A DNA stretch of 64,000 bases from Isochrysis galbana (Eukaryota; Haptophyta; Isochrysidales; Isochrysidaceae). The DNA is taken from NCBI GenBank assembly GCA_018136815.1, contig CM030940.1:4615866-4679865 (forward strand). Reading direction: 5' to 3'. Under the pieces are notes generated by a model. It saw only the letters and a program-made list of their open reading frames with translations, did not search any database and was not told the DNA's origin. Both the position numbers and the translations under genes were made by a program. This document shows, piece by piece, positions 53,361 to 63,864 of the stretch; positions within the stretch are counted from its first letter, which is position 1; each line of letters starts with the position of its first letter.

Positions 53361-53697
53361 CCTTTTTTTTACCCCCCCATTGCCATTTTTTATTTTTTAC
53401 ACCTTATACAATTCTACCCCAAACATTCACCACCCCCAAAAATGTGTCCCTAGATGCAACACATATATGGGTCCAATTGTAGACGGGTCGCTGCTTGTCA
53501 CGGGACAAGGGGGTCGGCCGCGCCCTCCTGGTGGAAGGACAAGTCAAAAGTTGCGTCTGACTCCATGTGTAGGGCGGTCAAACAGGGCTTTTAACTTCTA
53601 AGGGTGAAAATTCACTAAGTCAAGATTGAGGAATCATAGCGAGATCTTAGGATATGCTACTGGAAATGGGTATATTAGGCAGAATCTAATGAGAAAT

Positions 53698-53964
53698 ATG
53701 CACATTTTCGACGCCATTCAACACACAGACCCAAAAACGTTTTTGCGCTCGTGCGAAATCGACGTCGACCACAAAAGTGCACCACAGGTCGCGCTGTGCG
53801 ACGCGCGCCTGCGTTCCCCGGGCACGGTTACCCCCGGGCAGGCAGTACAAAACCCTGCGCGGGCGCACGGCGTCGCCTGCGCCCTCCACCTCGCCCCTGC
53901 TGGCATCTACTGCCAGCCCCTCGCGCGCATGCAGTGCGCGGCAGGCCGCGAGCCGTCAAAATGA
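53698..53964 (+). CDS. 88-codon frame conserved in both C segments
   Basis: MHIFDAIQHTD...SCEIDVDHKSAPQVA...GREPSK. The same frame with the same start and stop exists in the inverted copy at 37895-37629, with eight amino-acid differences. Conservation of an 88-codon frame in two diverged copies may reflect coding, or only low divergence. No family. Confidence 0.3.
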   Translation: MHIFDAIQHTDPKTFLRSCEIDVDHKSAPQVALCDARLRSPGTVTPGQAVQNPARAHGVACALHLAPAGIYCQPLARMQCAAGREPSK

Positions 53965-54243
53965 CGGTGCTGCGCATGATGGGCTGCCCCATCACGCGCG
54001 GCACCGCCTCAGCATGGTGGGAGGTGGTGTCTGCTGGCCTCCTGGCCGCGCAGTCCCTCGCCAGAGCGGCCACAGGCCGCTTGCGAGGCCACTGGCGAGG
54101 CCAGCGACCATCGCTGCGGCCGCCATCGCGCGCCGCCGCAGGAGAAAAAGATCAAATTGATTATAGTTTTGCCAAATTATAACCTTAGTAATTCTTATTT
54201 TAGTCTTCATTTCACCAGTCCAAGACACATATGAGCACAATAC

Positions 54244-54450
54244 ATGACCATCAGCATGCCCAAATGCCAATGTTTCGGTAGCCAACCAGTCTTACCATAT
54301 GAGACTGTCGAATCATCGAAAGAAAGGGAGGGGTTGTCTCTCGAAATCGAACGTGAGACGCTCGAAGACACGAGGCTGTCCGTCAATTCAGCACGTCAAT
54401 GCGAAAACAAAACTACTTTTTGTGCTCCATGTTGGGATATTGTGCCATAA
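54244..54450 (+). CDS. 68-codon frame conserved in both D segments
   Basis: It begins with a Met and then MPKCQCFGSQPVLPYETVE, continues GLSLEIERETLE and ends with FCAPCWDIVP. The same frame is in the inverted copy at 36074-35850. The Cys pattern (C-x-C and C-x2-C) could bind a metal. The flanking D sequence continues in other frames as GGHDLCVSEREWPW..., also conserved, so this may be one exon or a broken longer gene. Confidence 0.3.
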   Translation: MTISMPKCQCFGSQPVLPYETVESSKEREGLSLEIERETLEDTRLSVNSARQCENKTTFCAPCWDIVP

Positions 54451-55627
54451 AAACGGGCAAACTATTGACTGGCCCGTGCTTGGCGGGCACGACTTGTGTG
54501 TCTCCGAACGTGAATGGCCTTGGAGGTCATCCGTGTGTACAAAAAATTCTAAAAGTTGGCTCGTGATGAGCGCAAAGCAGCCGGTGTCCAATCGTGATTC
54601 ACGACACGATTGCCCACAGAAATCGATCGCAACCATCACGCCTGAAGCTTTCAGGCCGCTGCTTGGCTAGATTACATATTGAATCTACTAGTAGCCAAAA
54701 GAACGGGCGGTCAAGAGCTCGAAATTCGCCCTTCTGCCCAATTTTCGAGCCCTCCGTGCGGAGAAAACTTCTCCCTTTAGACATCAAACAAAAAGCTATC
54801 AATTCTACAGTACTGTTCGGCCGCGCGCGTCGCGCCGTCGCAGATCACGCTGCAGGCTAGCTTAAATTACATTTCTAGATTGCTACCAGCCCTATGATGC
54901 ACGTGAAAATCCGAGGAGCCGACGAAAACATAGAGAGAACACCTGCCGCCGATGCTCTGGTTGAGCATTGGCGGCAGGTGTTCTCCCTGCCTCACAGCGT
55001 CGAAATACGAGTCGGGAACCTGACGTTTGGGGCGGCAAAGGAATTGTAGGTATGGGCCTGGTCGATCTGCGCCAGAGCGGGCGCGATCGGCAGCGCACCT
55101 GTCCCGCCAGCGGCCAGCAAACTTTTGTCGACCAGCGAGCAGCATCGAGCGCCATGGCGTCCTGGTGCTCCAGCTCCTCGTCAATCGCGAGCCCGGGCGA
55201 ATCCTGCGGGGCGAGGGTCGGGACAGTCAAGGAGCATCCTGTGACAGCCGAATGAGCCGTGTGCGAGCTGTGTGTGGTGCGTATGTGTATGTGCATGCGC
55301 GGACGTCATCGCTGGGGCACCAGGGTTTGAAATTTGCTTTATAGGCAATATGGGGCGTCGGATCCCTAATTTAAGAGGTGTGTAGGCACCTTTTAGACTA
55401 AAGAAACACATCTCTCAGTGGGAGCGACGTCTAGTTCGGCTCGTGTGAGCCGCCAGAGCGTGTGCAAGGGGGGGGGGGTCCGACGGGACTTCGCACCGTC
55501 TTTTCGGACGAGGATTTTGAAAAGGCGGGGAGACCCTCCGAGGCGCTTTCGCCGGGGCTTTCCGCTCACGGTCAAAAATGTCGACCCCCCCCAATATTAG
55601 TACTTAAAAAGCCCTGTTTGACCGCCC

Positions 55628-55990
55628 TACCATGTGGCCTTGCTCCTCCCTGAGATCATGCATTGTTGCAAACTTACACAAGCAGCAGCGCTGGGTTTCT
55701 GCCAGCATGACGGGAGGCGTGCGCATGTGCAGACATCCCATGACGCTCGATGAGCACCAGGGGCCCTGGTGCATGCGCGCGAGAGCAAGGGCGCACTCCG
55801 CCTCGAGCTCCGGTGCACTGCCCATTGGATGGAGGAGGGACATGGGCGCGAGAGGAGAAGGGAGGGGGCGGAGTACGGAGGGGGAGAGGGGGAGGGGGGG
55901 GAGGGGGGGGGGGGAGAAGGGGGGGGGGGGGGGGGGGGGATGGATCTTTTATATACAGTTTACTACGAGGGCATCTGAAAAAAAATAACC
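55628..55990. other. Weak coding fragment and G-homopolymer tract
   Basis: On the minus strand, about 55843-55630, a frame contains a Cys/His-rich CCLCKFATMHDLREEQGHM segment that ends where the TIR element begins. It may be a zinc-finger gene fragment cut by insertion, but nothing else supports it. 55850-55945 is nearly pure G with few A. Confidence 0.3.
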
Positions 55991-56499
55991 AAACCTGAGG
56001 TTGCAGCCTCTAATCGATCACGCTCTCAACAAACTGAATCTCGGGAAATTCCGACATGGCGGTGCGCCCGCGCACGATGGGACCGTGCTAGTCCCTGTGC
56101 ACGTGGGCCGCCTGCTGCGTGGGGAGGCGGCCGCGGGCGCAGGTGCGCCGGCGGTGCCCGCCGCCGCCTTCGCGGCCGTGGACCGGCTGCTCGCCGCGCT
56201 CGCTGCTGTGCGCGACCGGCCGACGCTCGCGTCTCGCGTAGCGCACTGCACGTCGCCTGCGCGTTCCACCTGCGCGGCCCCGCGCTGAGCGACAAGGCGG
56301 CGCTCGCGCGCGTCCCGATGGGCATTTTGTCATTTGACCGCGCATTCCCTCGCGCGCGCTGCCGCGCTGCTCGCTAAAGCAAGCAGCAACTGCAGCACTA
56401 ACAAGTGGAAGTGCGTCAACACTGTGTCAACACTTGTCGTGCCCTGCGTCAACACTTGGAAGAGGCCAGATGGGTTAACACCTTGCCCAAGCTACTGTA
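55991..56499. other. No gene called
   Basis: GC-rich DNA with Ala/Arg-rich frames on both strands at 56020-56330 and no recognisable domain. 'caacacttg/caacactgtg' units repeat at 56415-56460. Confidence 0.35.
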
Positions 56500-56727
56500 A
56501 TGGGCCCTCGAGGGCGTGTCAACGTGAACCCATACGCCCTGCTCGGGGATGGTCCCGAGCCCGAGGCCAGGGCTGTGAGGTGTGGCAAGGCTCCTCCGCC
56601 TGCCAAGTGGCGAGGCAGGGGGGGGCGCGGTTCCCTCCCCCCATCAGGGTCAGGGGGGGGCGAGAGAGGGGGGAGGGAGCGTGCCCGTGCCCTCCCCATC
56701 CATGCGAACCAAGGATACACTTAGTTG
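56500..56727 (+). repeat. Diverged terminal part of repeat AB
   Basis: The last 120 bases follow the A terminus pattern: G-run, 'gagagaggggggagg', 'cgtgccc', 'ccatccatgcgaaccaagg', 'acacttagttg'. The copy is more diverged than the others. Confidence 0.45.
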
Positions 56728-56993
56728 ATCATGAGAGCGCTTTAAGAAAGTGTGACAAGTCAGTGCTTGGATTGCACTACAACCTGAACGCGTGCAAATG
56801 TGGCAGCACACACATTGACCGCCCGTGATATTCATGAGTCCCGGTGACATAAGGGGTTCATGTGGCCAGAGTGTGTACTGATGAAGATGAGACTGTCACA
56901 CCGGACTTCCGACACACGCGGCATGGCCAACTCCAATTGACGGCAAGAACCAGCAGATCTCAGTATAGCATCCCGAGCTACATTGCCGTGTTA

Positions 56994-58014
56994 CTACCGC
57001 CGCCAGCTGTTGCCGCACTTCGACGCAGTCGTCAGTCCCAGCACCTCGGGGTTATAAGCGGCGTCGAGCGCCTGGCTGAAGGCTGCCATAGTCTGTGTGT
57101 TGGGAGGCGTTGCGAGGGTCGACTAGCATGGCTCTACACGGAAGCCCCGAGGCGGAGCGAGCCGTGAGGCCACTGGTCACACACAGCCCGGCGGTGGGGT
57201 GGAGAGGGCACACGTACCTGCGGTAGATCCACTGTGATGGCAGTAGAGTAGCCTCCCTGCCCGGTGGTCACAAAATAGGGAAGGCCGAGAGCAGCGCCCA
57301 TCATGCCGTACATGGGCGGGCAGGCCATCCGTGACCGATATGTGGCGGAGTCGAAGCAGATCTCGACAACGGGCGTCCCCTCAGAGGCGAAGATAAGATT
57401 GGCAAGGCCCGCGCCGTGCGGCCCCATGATGACGGCTGCATGGCGCCACGAGACGATGTCAGATTGGAGTACCTAGGCGAGCGGTTGGAGGGCCGCGAAC
57501 TCAATGGCGATACAACGATAGGAGAGGCAACGGTTGTTCGAGTTCACCTTCGCGGGCCTCCAGTTGAGCACTGTGAGGTTGCGCGCACGCGGGTCAGCAT
57601 GCTCAGCAATCGCCTTAGCCATTGCCGCCTGAAGTGCCGCGCTATTGGAGAGCCGGCGAGTTCCGGCACCGCGATCAATGAGGAGGACATGGGTCCGCTC
57701 CTATACGATAGGCGCGGAAGAGTGTGAAATGAGCAACGGTTTCGTGCATGCGCGGCGGTTGCGGCCACAGCACATGCACGGTGTCAGTGGATAAGCGACA
57801 AGAGCGCACTCGGATCGGGACGTTTCCGCCGCCGTACGCGACGCGCGCGACACGATACGTGGCGTCGCCTTCGATTGGACCCGAGAAGTGGGTGTTGACC
57901 GGGGTGTAAACCTCGTCGGCGGAAATGGTCGTGCTCTGCACTTCATTAAGTGTTTTGAGAACAATGCGGTCGCGCGAAAGAGCGCCCGAGTCGAACAGCG
58001 GGGCGAGGTAGCTG

Positions 58015-58050
<36 letters not shown>

Positions 58051-59881
58051 CTGAGCACTAGCAGCTTGGCGCGCAGTCAGCCGCGGGGCGGTGGCGCACC
58101 GTGTGGAAACGGGGCTCAAGATTGTGAGGATAGGCACATCGGGCGGAAGCGTTCGATTGAGTAACAAGAGTTTGGGCAGCTGCTCTGGCACGAAGTGGCC
58201 GAACATCGAGTTGTATACAGAGAGCGCAACGCCGACTGAGCGCATGTGGTGAACACGTCGGCTCTGACACGGCGCAGGTGGCCAGCGTGACTGGTCAACA
58301 CGGTACCTGCGCATAGCGGGGGGAAACAGTGGCCGCGGGTGAGTGCGTGGCGACGGAGAGGCGACATGGCTAGTAGAGCAGAGCGCATACCAACGGGTGG
58401 CGTCATACACGGCTCCTGCCTTCACAACCAAGTCGGACTGCGCGAAGTCGATGAGGCCGCACGGTATACGGAGCACCAGCGCACGGTTCTCGCAGAGCGG
58501 TTCATACTCGCGGTGCCTGTGACATGAGGGGTGGTGTCTCATCTCCGCTGCGTGCACGTCTGGAGAGGTTGAGGGTAGGAGCTCACTTGAAGCCCTTGCA
58601 GCCGAGCAGCAACGGCCATGAGATGTAAGAGTCGTAGATGACCTCGCGTTCCGATGCCATTGGCAGCTGATTCTGCACGTGCTTCCAGAGTGAACACAGT
58701 CTCTGCGACACCACGAGACAGGAGGCGAGCAGTGGTTAGGCACGTAGGTGAAGGCCCCTCTAAGAAGGAACGTAGCCCTCTTGAGAGTACAAGGAGCCAT
58801 GAACCCCAGACCCACGACTGTAATCTCACAAGAAGGCAGGTTGTCAAGGTGATCCCAACTACGATAAACGGGGCATGGAAGGCGCCAGGTCTCGAGTGAG
58901 GACAATCACATGTGAAGCAGGGCCACGAGCGAAGCGCACCTGCCGGTGCGCCTCGCTGGCCGCGCGCACGCTCGAGCGGCGCTCGCGGATGAGTGCTGGC
59001 CAGTTCGACTGGGTGACGGTATTCACTACCTCCACTCCGTTCTCTTGTGCGGCTGCGACTCCCGAGACCGTCCTTAACCCCGCCACGAAGTTGCCCTTCT
59101 CCATCGCTTCAATGGGCAAATCCCATTGCCAGAGGTAACCGGTGCGGCAGAAGGAGGCGGGTGAGGCGACGAGTGCAGCCGCGCTCACAGTCGAGCCGTT
59201 CATGCCCGCAACTGAGACGTTGGCACACCGCTCACACACCTCGGCCGGGTCGGGTGGCGCTTTGCACTTACGCCATTGGGGCGGAGAAGAGCGTTTGGCG
59301 GGAGGGAGAGGCGGTTGAGGCCGGCGAGAGCTGCTTCCTGGAGGCCTGAGAAGTTGGTGGTGTAGACGAGAGGAAGAGGGGCGGCCACCGGACAGCGCGA
59401 GCTGCTGGAGAGCCGCGTCACTCCGTCGTGTACTGTGAGTCGCCCCCCGTGAGTAAGAGGAACTGGCCGATCTACCCCCTCCTCTCCCCCCTCCCCTACC
59501 TCCTTTGCCTCCTGGCCCTCCTCCTCCATCTCTCGCTTGTGCTCGCTCAACCGCTCCCGCCGCTTTGCTGGACGCCACCTGCTTGTCTTCCTCACCCTTA
59601 CGCGGCTGGGAAGCCGCCGAGGAAGATGCCAAACCTAGCCGCTTGGCGAGCCACGACGAGAGCTGAGAGGAGGGAGAGGCAGAGAAATGAGGAGAAAGCT
59701 CCGTCTCTCCACTGCTCTGCGCGGCGGCCAGCCTTGCCTTAGCGAGCGCGAGCTCGGCCTGCGTGGCGCGCAGCGACGCGCGGAGCGAGTCGACTTCCGA
59801 ATAGAGCGAGGATGCCCCGCCCGCAGCTGCCCCGCTTGGGGAAGGGGAGATGGAGGGCACAAACGGAGAAGGCGACGCCAT
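56994..59881 (-). CDS. GT61-family glycosyltransferase (DUF563 type), multi-exon; N-terminal junction unresolved
   Basis: Secretory-pathway GT61 enzymes add sugars such as xylose, arabinose or GlcNAc to glycans. The catalytic part is clear: SMFGHFVPEQLPKLLLLNRTLPPDVP, a VLLIDRGAGTRRLSN segment, and MGPHGAGLANLIFASEGTPVVEI. Phase-consistent exons, in transcript order, are 58702-58587, 58516-58391, 58306-58100, 58050-57810, 57700-57548, 57472-57218 and 57092-56994. They have GT-AG borders and a stop at 56994. The 58050 exon opens with a C34 run on the coding strand (11 prolines), and homopolymer length errors could disturb the frame here. The first exon starts at ATG 59881. It encodes a Ser/Ala/Gly-rich stem and then a conserved-looking CRTGYLWQWDLPIEAMEKGNF block to about 58905. 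How it joins 58702 is not resolved, and a GTAAGT near 59267 suggests one more intron. Confidence 0.72.
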
Positions 59882-60484
59882 CACGGGGGAGGGGAGGAGA
59901 TTTTTTTGTAGTGGGGGCTCGACCGGGGGGGGGGGGTCCTAGCTGCCAATGGGCCTCGGATACTTTATGCTTTATTTATGTGCTTGTTAGTGTAGAGGCT
60001 TGCGATTCGCAGAGCGGGGCAGGGGAAGAGGTGGAGGGAGGGAAGTTAACTGTTTACTGCCAGAGCATGCAGCATGCAAACAAATGGATGCTTCAAATGA
60101 CATACAGTATTTCGTCCTTGCTCGCCAACGCCTTGACGGGTGCCCATGAGGTGCTGGGGGAGCCTCAGGGACATCCTTCCCCACATCCCACATTCCCACC
60201 CATTCACAACACAAGAGGTCGAGATTGTAGTATGGAATTATGGAGAAAATAGGCCCAGGGGCGAGGCAGCCATTTGGATGCTTCAGTTTACCAAATAATC
60301 CACGGGTGCACGTTAGACGTTAGAAAGAGGTGTGAGAGGTTGAGGTTGAGGGTTGAGGGTTGAGGGGAGGGCGGCGCGGCGCAACGGAGTGGGACTGTGG
60401 GACTGGGGACTGGGAGGGAGAGGGGGGGGGGGAGGGGGGGGGAGGGGGGGGGATCGGGAAAAATTTGATCATTTCTTTCTTTTA
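59882..60484. other. Intergenic, no gene seen
   Basis: 5' flank of the GT61 gene, then G-rich low complexity at 60340-60450 just outside the TIR-element arm. Confidence 0.4.
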
Positions 60485-60788
60485 GGGCGGTCAAACAGGG
60501 CTTTTTAAGTACTAATATGGGGGGGATGACATTTTTTGACCATTTTCCAAAGCCCACAAAAAACTCCCAGGGGGGCCACCTGCCGCCACGAAAATCTTCG
60601 CCAGAAAATGGTGCGATTCTCCTCCCCCCTCGCCCCTCCCTTGCACACGCTCTGGGGCTCTACCGGTAAAGAACCGCGGCGCCCGCCGCGGGAGTGATAG
60701 ACGTATTTTGAAACGGAGTATTCATCACACCGGATTCCTTATTGATCCGTCCCACTCGTCGGCCGCCCGAGATTTATCGCCTATCTTC
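60485..60788 (+). mobile_element. Solo right-end arm of the TIR family, inverted relative to 62630-63115
   Basis: It starts GGGCGGTCAAACAGGG after TA and matches the reverse complement of 62630-63115 closely, minus the MITE. It includes 'cgaaaatcttcgccag', 'gctctaccggtaaagaac' and 'ggagtattcatcacaccgg'. Homology stops at about 60788 within 'atcgcct'. It supplies the empty site that proves the MITE insertion at 62759. Confidence 0.7.
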
Positions 60789-61137
60789 TTGCGCTTGGGC
60801 ACCTGGCACCTGGACCTCGCCGCCCAAGATGAGCCGCGTGCCGCACTTAGCCGTGATTGCCAACGCCGCACGGACGCTCGGGTCGTCGAAGAAATCCAAG
60901 GGACACAGTGTGAGGTTCTGGTGCCGAAAGGTGACAATAAGGGCTCGCTCCAGCGGCTATCTCCCCGGGTGCCGGGGACTTAGCCGCTGCAGCGGCCGCG
61001 GAGGCCCGCCGCGCGCCGCTCCCCTCCCCCCCCCTTCCCCCACTCCTCTCTGGCAGCCCAGCTTGCCACAGGGGTGTACTCGCGCGGCCAACACCAAAGG
61101 TAAGCCCCCCCCACGCTGCCTGCCTCTATAGAGTATA
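60789..61137. other. Spacer between the solo arm and element E3, no gene called
   Basis: A plus-strand stretch at about 60830-60960 reads LAVIANAARTLGSSKKSKGH... without start or domain. C-rich low complexity follows. Confidence 0.3.
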
Positions 61138-61240
61138 GGACGGTCAAACAGCTATTTTAACTTCTAAGGGTGAAAATTGACCAAGTCAAGATTGAGGATT
61201 CATTACGAGATTTTTGGATATGGTGACCGGATAGGTGTAA

Positions 61241-62608
61241 CTAGCACATATCCGGTGCCCTTTGGGCCCTAGACCCCCCACGGTAGCCCCCACAGCGATG
61301 CGTAACCAGAAAACGCGCAAATTGGCCAGAAATCACTATCGCGGAGGGCCAACGTCCGACGCGACCTGCGTGCGGTGGTGGAGCTCTACGTGAGTGCATG
61401 CATCGCAGGGCAGTGGGCCGCGCGTGGCATACCTGATAGATAATCGCGCACGCCGGCGAGGAGAACCAACCGACGACGACGCGCATTGTCTTGATTTTGT
61501 GCGCGTCGAGCGCTGCCTGCTCGTCTGTTTTCTGCATCATCGCGCGCAGGATGACGTCCATGGCCTTGCGCGCCGCTTCGAGAATATTTACCAAGGCGTG
61601 CTCGGCGCAGGTTGGATCGTCGTCCCAGGTGCCGTCCCCGATGTCTGGGCCGCTCTCCCTGCCGTCGCGGATGTTGCGCTCCGCCTTGCGCGGTGCCCAA
61701 TGTGAGCGAGCGCCACAGCCGACGAACTCACAGATAATAGTGAGCGGTAGAGCGGCGCCGGCGAGCGCCCGAAATGGCGAGCCCGGAGACGCCGTGCCAC
61801 AGGCCGGCATCCAACGCATTTCGCGCGGGGGGAGGGGCGCAGGAGGTGGGCTGGCGCCACCGCCGCCGCCACCACCGCCGCCGCCGCCACCGCCGCCACC
61901 GCCGCCACCGCCGCCGCCGCCGCCTTCGCTGCCGCCGTCGCCGCCGCCGCCGGAACCGGAGGAGGCGAATGGCTTGGACCAGTCTTGCCAGAGCCTCGCC
62001 AGCTCCGCCGCCTTTTTCTTGGCGACCACCTCTGGGTCATTTCCGCGTGCGAGCGCCCTGCGCGCCTTGTATTCCGAGTGATACAAGACCTTTGCCTGCG
62101 CCTTGGCGTAGCGCGCCGCCCTTGCCAGCAGCGACCTCGTGGCGGTGCTCCTCGCCTGCGGAAGCGCCTGCAGAGTACCTGCGCCGCCTGTCAAGGCCTC
62201 CACCCACCGGGCGAATATAACTATAACATCAGCTCCCGGTGGTGTGGCCTCGCCAGACGCGCGTATGTGCGCTCTGGCGAGATTTTGAGCCCATTCTTCC
62301 GCAGCGGCGTGGAGCGCGGTCGCGTGGGCCACACTCAGGCCACCCACTGGACGAGCCTCGTCGACTCGTCGACCAACGCCGGATTGGGGGGGCTCGAGCA
62401 TAAGAGCGCGGCGAGGACGGCCTGGACGCTGGCGCTCGTGAGCCAGGTGTCGATGACCCCAGCGTTGAGAAGCTGGAAGTCGGTGGCAACGTCGGGCGAG
62501 GGCGAATCCTGCGAGGGGCGGGTCGGGGTGGTCAGGGCGGGTACGTGTGTGGCCTAGGGGGCCGTGTGCGCGCACTATGAGGTGCGCTGAGGGCTGCGCA
62601 GATGACAT
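61241..62608 (-). CDS. Unidentified TIR-element-encoded protein with polyglycine tract; exon structure uncertain
   Basis: A minus-strand frame runs from ATG 62608 (MSSAQPSAHLIV) to a stop at 61241. The part at about 62330-61990 looks like real protein (SVAHATALHAAAEEWAQNL..., RWVEALTGGAGTLQAL, then helical KAQAKVLYHSEYKARR). A polyGly run from a (GCC)n repeat lies at about 61850-61930, and the last third includes KIKTMRVVVGWFSSP. In another frame, 62503-62345, after a GCAG acceptor, DFQLLNAGVIDTWLTSASVQAVLAAL is more convincing than the long frame there. Introns or a frameshift are therefore present. It is not a recognised transposase. Confidence 0.4.
   Translation of the reverse strand: MSSAQPSAHLIVRAHGPLGHTRTRPDHPDPPLAGFALARRCHRLPASQRWGHRHLAHERQRPGRPRRALMLEPPQSGVGRRVDEARPVGGLSVAHATALHAAAEEWAQNLARAHIRASGEATPPGADVIVIFARWVEALTGGAGTLQALPQARSTATRSLLARAARYAKAQAKVLYHSEYKARRALARGNDPEVVAKKKAAELARLWQDWSKPFASSGSGGGGDGGSEGGGGGGGGGGGGGGGGGGGGGGGASPPPAPLPPREMRWMPACGTASPGSPFRALAGAALPLTIICEFVGCGARSHWAPRKAERNIRDGRESGPDIGDGTWDDDPTCAEHALVNILEAARKAMDVILRAMMQKTDEQAALDAHKIKTMRVVVGWFSSPACAIIYQVCHARPTALRCMHSRRAPPPHAGRVGRWPSAIVISGQFARFLVTHRCGGYRGGSRAQRAPDMC
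61850..61945. repeat. (GCC)n trinucleotide repeat
   Basis: Interrupted 'gcc/acc' trinucleotides giving polyglycine on the minus strand, within the E3 coding region. Confidence 0.85.
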
Positions 62609-62758
62609 CTTGCCTTCAGCAGGCAGGCGATCAATCTCGGGCGGCCGACGAGTGGAACGGATCAATAAGGAATCCGGTGTGATGAATACTCCGTTTCAAA
62701 ATACGTCTATCACTCCCGCGGCGGGCGCCGCGGTTCTTTACCGGTAGAGCCCCAGAGC

Positions 62759-62941
62759 CCTTGATGGGAAATACGTATTTACCGTATTTGGCCAGAGACC
62801 AAATACATATGTATTTGGCTGTATTTGAAGCGTGTCCTGGGTTGTAGGCCTCGAATGTATTTGAAATGTATTTGGCCGGAGGCCAAATACATATGTATTT
62901 GGCTGTATTTGCAGGCCCCTGCACCGTATTTCCCATCTAGG
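62759..62941. mobile_element. hAT-like MITE, 183 bp, with 8-bp target duplication
   Basis: The TIRs are CCTTGATGGGAAATACG (left) and, in reverse complement, CCTAGATGGGAAATACG (right): 16 of 17 match. The flanking duplication is cccagagc at 62751-62758 and 62942-62949. The related arm at 60485-60788 has the uninterrupted site with one cccagagc. Inside, CCAAATACATATGTATTTGG, itself palindromic, occurs twice. It has no coding capacity. The terminal core GATGGGA is shared with the 373-bp MITE at 36948. Confidence 0.85.
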
Positions 62942-63278
62942 CCCAGAGCGTGTGCAAGGGAGGGGCGAGGGGGGAGGAGAATCGCACCATTTTCTGGCGA
63001 AGATTTTCGTGGCGGCAGGTGGCCCCCCTGGGAGTTTTGTTGTGGACTTTGGAAAATGGTCAAAAAATGTCACCCCCCCCCATATTAGTACTTAAAAAGC
63101 CCTGTTTGACCGCCCTATAGAGTACACTTTACTCCTATGTGGTGAAGTTCATAGAGTCCTCTAGTACTTAGTATCTGAATACTGTCGGCTAGCGCGCCGC
63201 CGACGCCACTACGGCCTCCGCTCCCATCGCCCCTCCCGCCCGCCCTGCCTTCCTCCTCTCACAGCCCAGTGAGCTGCG

Positions 63279-63864
63279 ATGGCTGATGCCGTGAAGCAGC
63301 TCAAGATCAAGACAGGTGCTGTCCGCCGCTGCATGAAAGACCGCACTGCCTCGGACAGAGAGATTGAGAAGCAGCAACAGCGGATCGAGTCTTTCAAGTC
63401 CAACCCAGAGAAGGACGAGCATGATGTGGCCAAGCAGGTGCGGCGAGCCGGGTGGGTCTCGTGTCTGCCCGCCCAGCCTGAATTCGGCAATCATCTCACG
63501 CCGCTTCACGTGCCTCCCGTACGCAGGAGGAAGTGCTTGCTGAGATGGTCGCTGGGCGAGCGGATGAGCTCGTTCGTCTCAAGGATTTCATGCAGGAGCT
63601 CGAATCCATTGTGGTGCGCCTCGCCAACGTGGAGTGCCCTTGGGATTAGCCTCCTATCAGTACTTACGGTCCCGGGAGTGAACAGGGAGCCGGGTTGTGT
63701 GATGCTGACGGAGGTGATGGCTGACACAAGGCGTGGTGGCCTCCATTGCTCAGGAGCTAACCAAAGGTGACCTTGGTAGCAGTGACGAATACTCGCAAGC
63801 TCAAGAAGCTATGGAGGAAGCGACAGCACTTCTGAAGAAGGAGGGTATTCCACTGGACGACTGA
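63279..63864 (+). CDS. TBCA: Tubulin-folding cofactor A, three exons
   Basis: TBCA captures beta-tubulin on the folding pathway that makes alpha/beta-tubulin dimers in the cytosol. MADAVKQLKIKTGAVRRCMKD is the family's start, followed by EKQQQRIESFK. The predicted product is an all-helical 118-residue protein (human 108). Exons are 63279-63437, 63527-63613 and 63754-63864, all phase 0. The introns are CAG/GTGCGG...CAG and GTG/GTGCGC...CAG. The second exon's end could also be 63610. The last exon gives a charged helix ending GIPLDD. Confidence 0.88.

Larger units (their letters stand above)
53572..55627. mobile_element. TA-flanked TIR element E2 (C, D and right-end segments)
   Basis: It starts at 53572 with GGGCGGTCAAACAGGG and ends at 55627 with the inverse CCCTGTTTGACCGCCC, each bordered by TA. 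The left ~65 bp match 61138 onward and the right ~60 bp match 63050-63115. Inside are segment C (to about 54145), segment D (about 54150-54845) and, at about 55190-55260, a splice-acceptor-like GCAG followed by a frame starting D-S-P, also present in the 61-63 kb element. Segments C and D recur inverted at 35490-38030. No transposase was recognised. TA borders fit Tc1/mariner-like target choice, but this alone is weak. Confidence 0.6.
61138..63115. mobile_element. TA-flanked TIR element E3 carrying a coding region
   Basis: The left end, GGACGGTCAAACAG followed by 'ttttaacttctaagggtgaa', matches E2's left end. The right end, 'attagtacttaaaaagccct' then GTTTGACCGCCC, matches E2's right end. Both are bordered by TA. 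The length is 1978 bp including a nested 183-bp MITE. The interior differs from E2 except near the right end, where both have a GCAG acceptor-like site followed by GATTCGCCC. Shared ends with different cargo suggest elements that exchange or capture internal sequence. Confidence 0.65.

Noticed and set aside
61241..62608. E3-encoded protein as a transposase
   Set aside because: No DDE/DDD, RVE or HTH pattern is recognisable. Most of its character comes from a helical Ala-rich segment and a polyglycine repeat.
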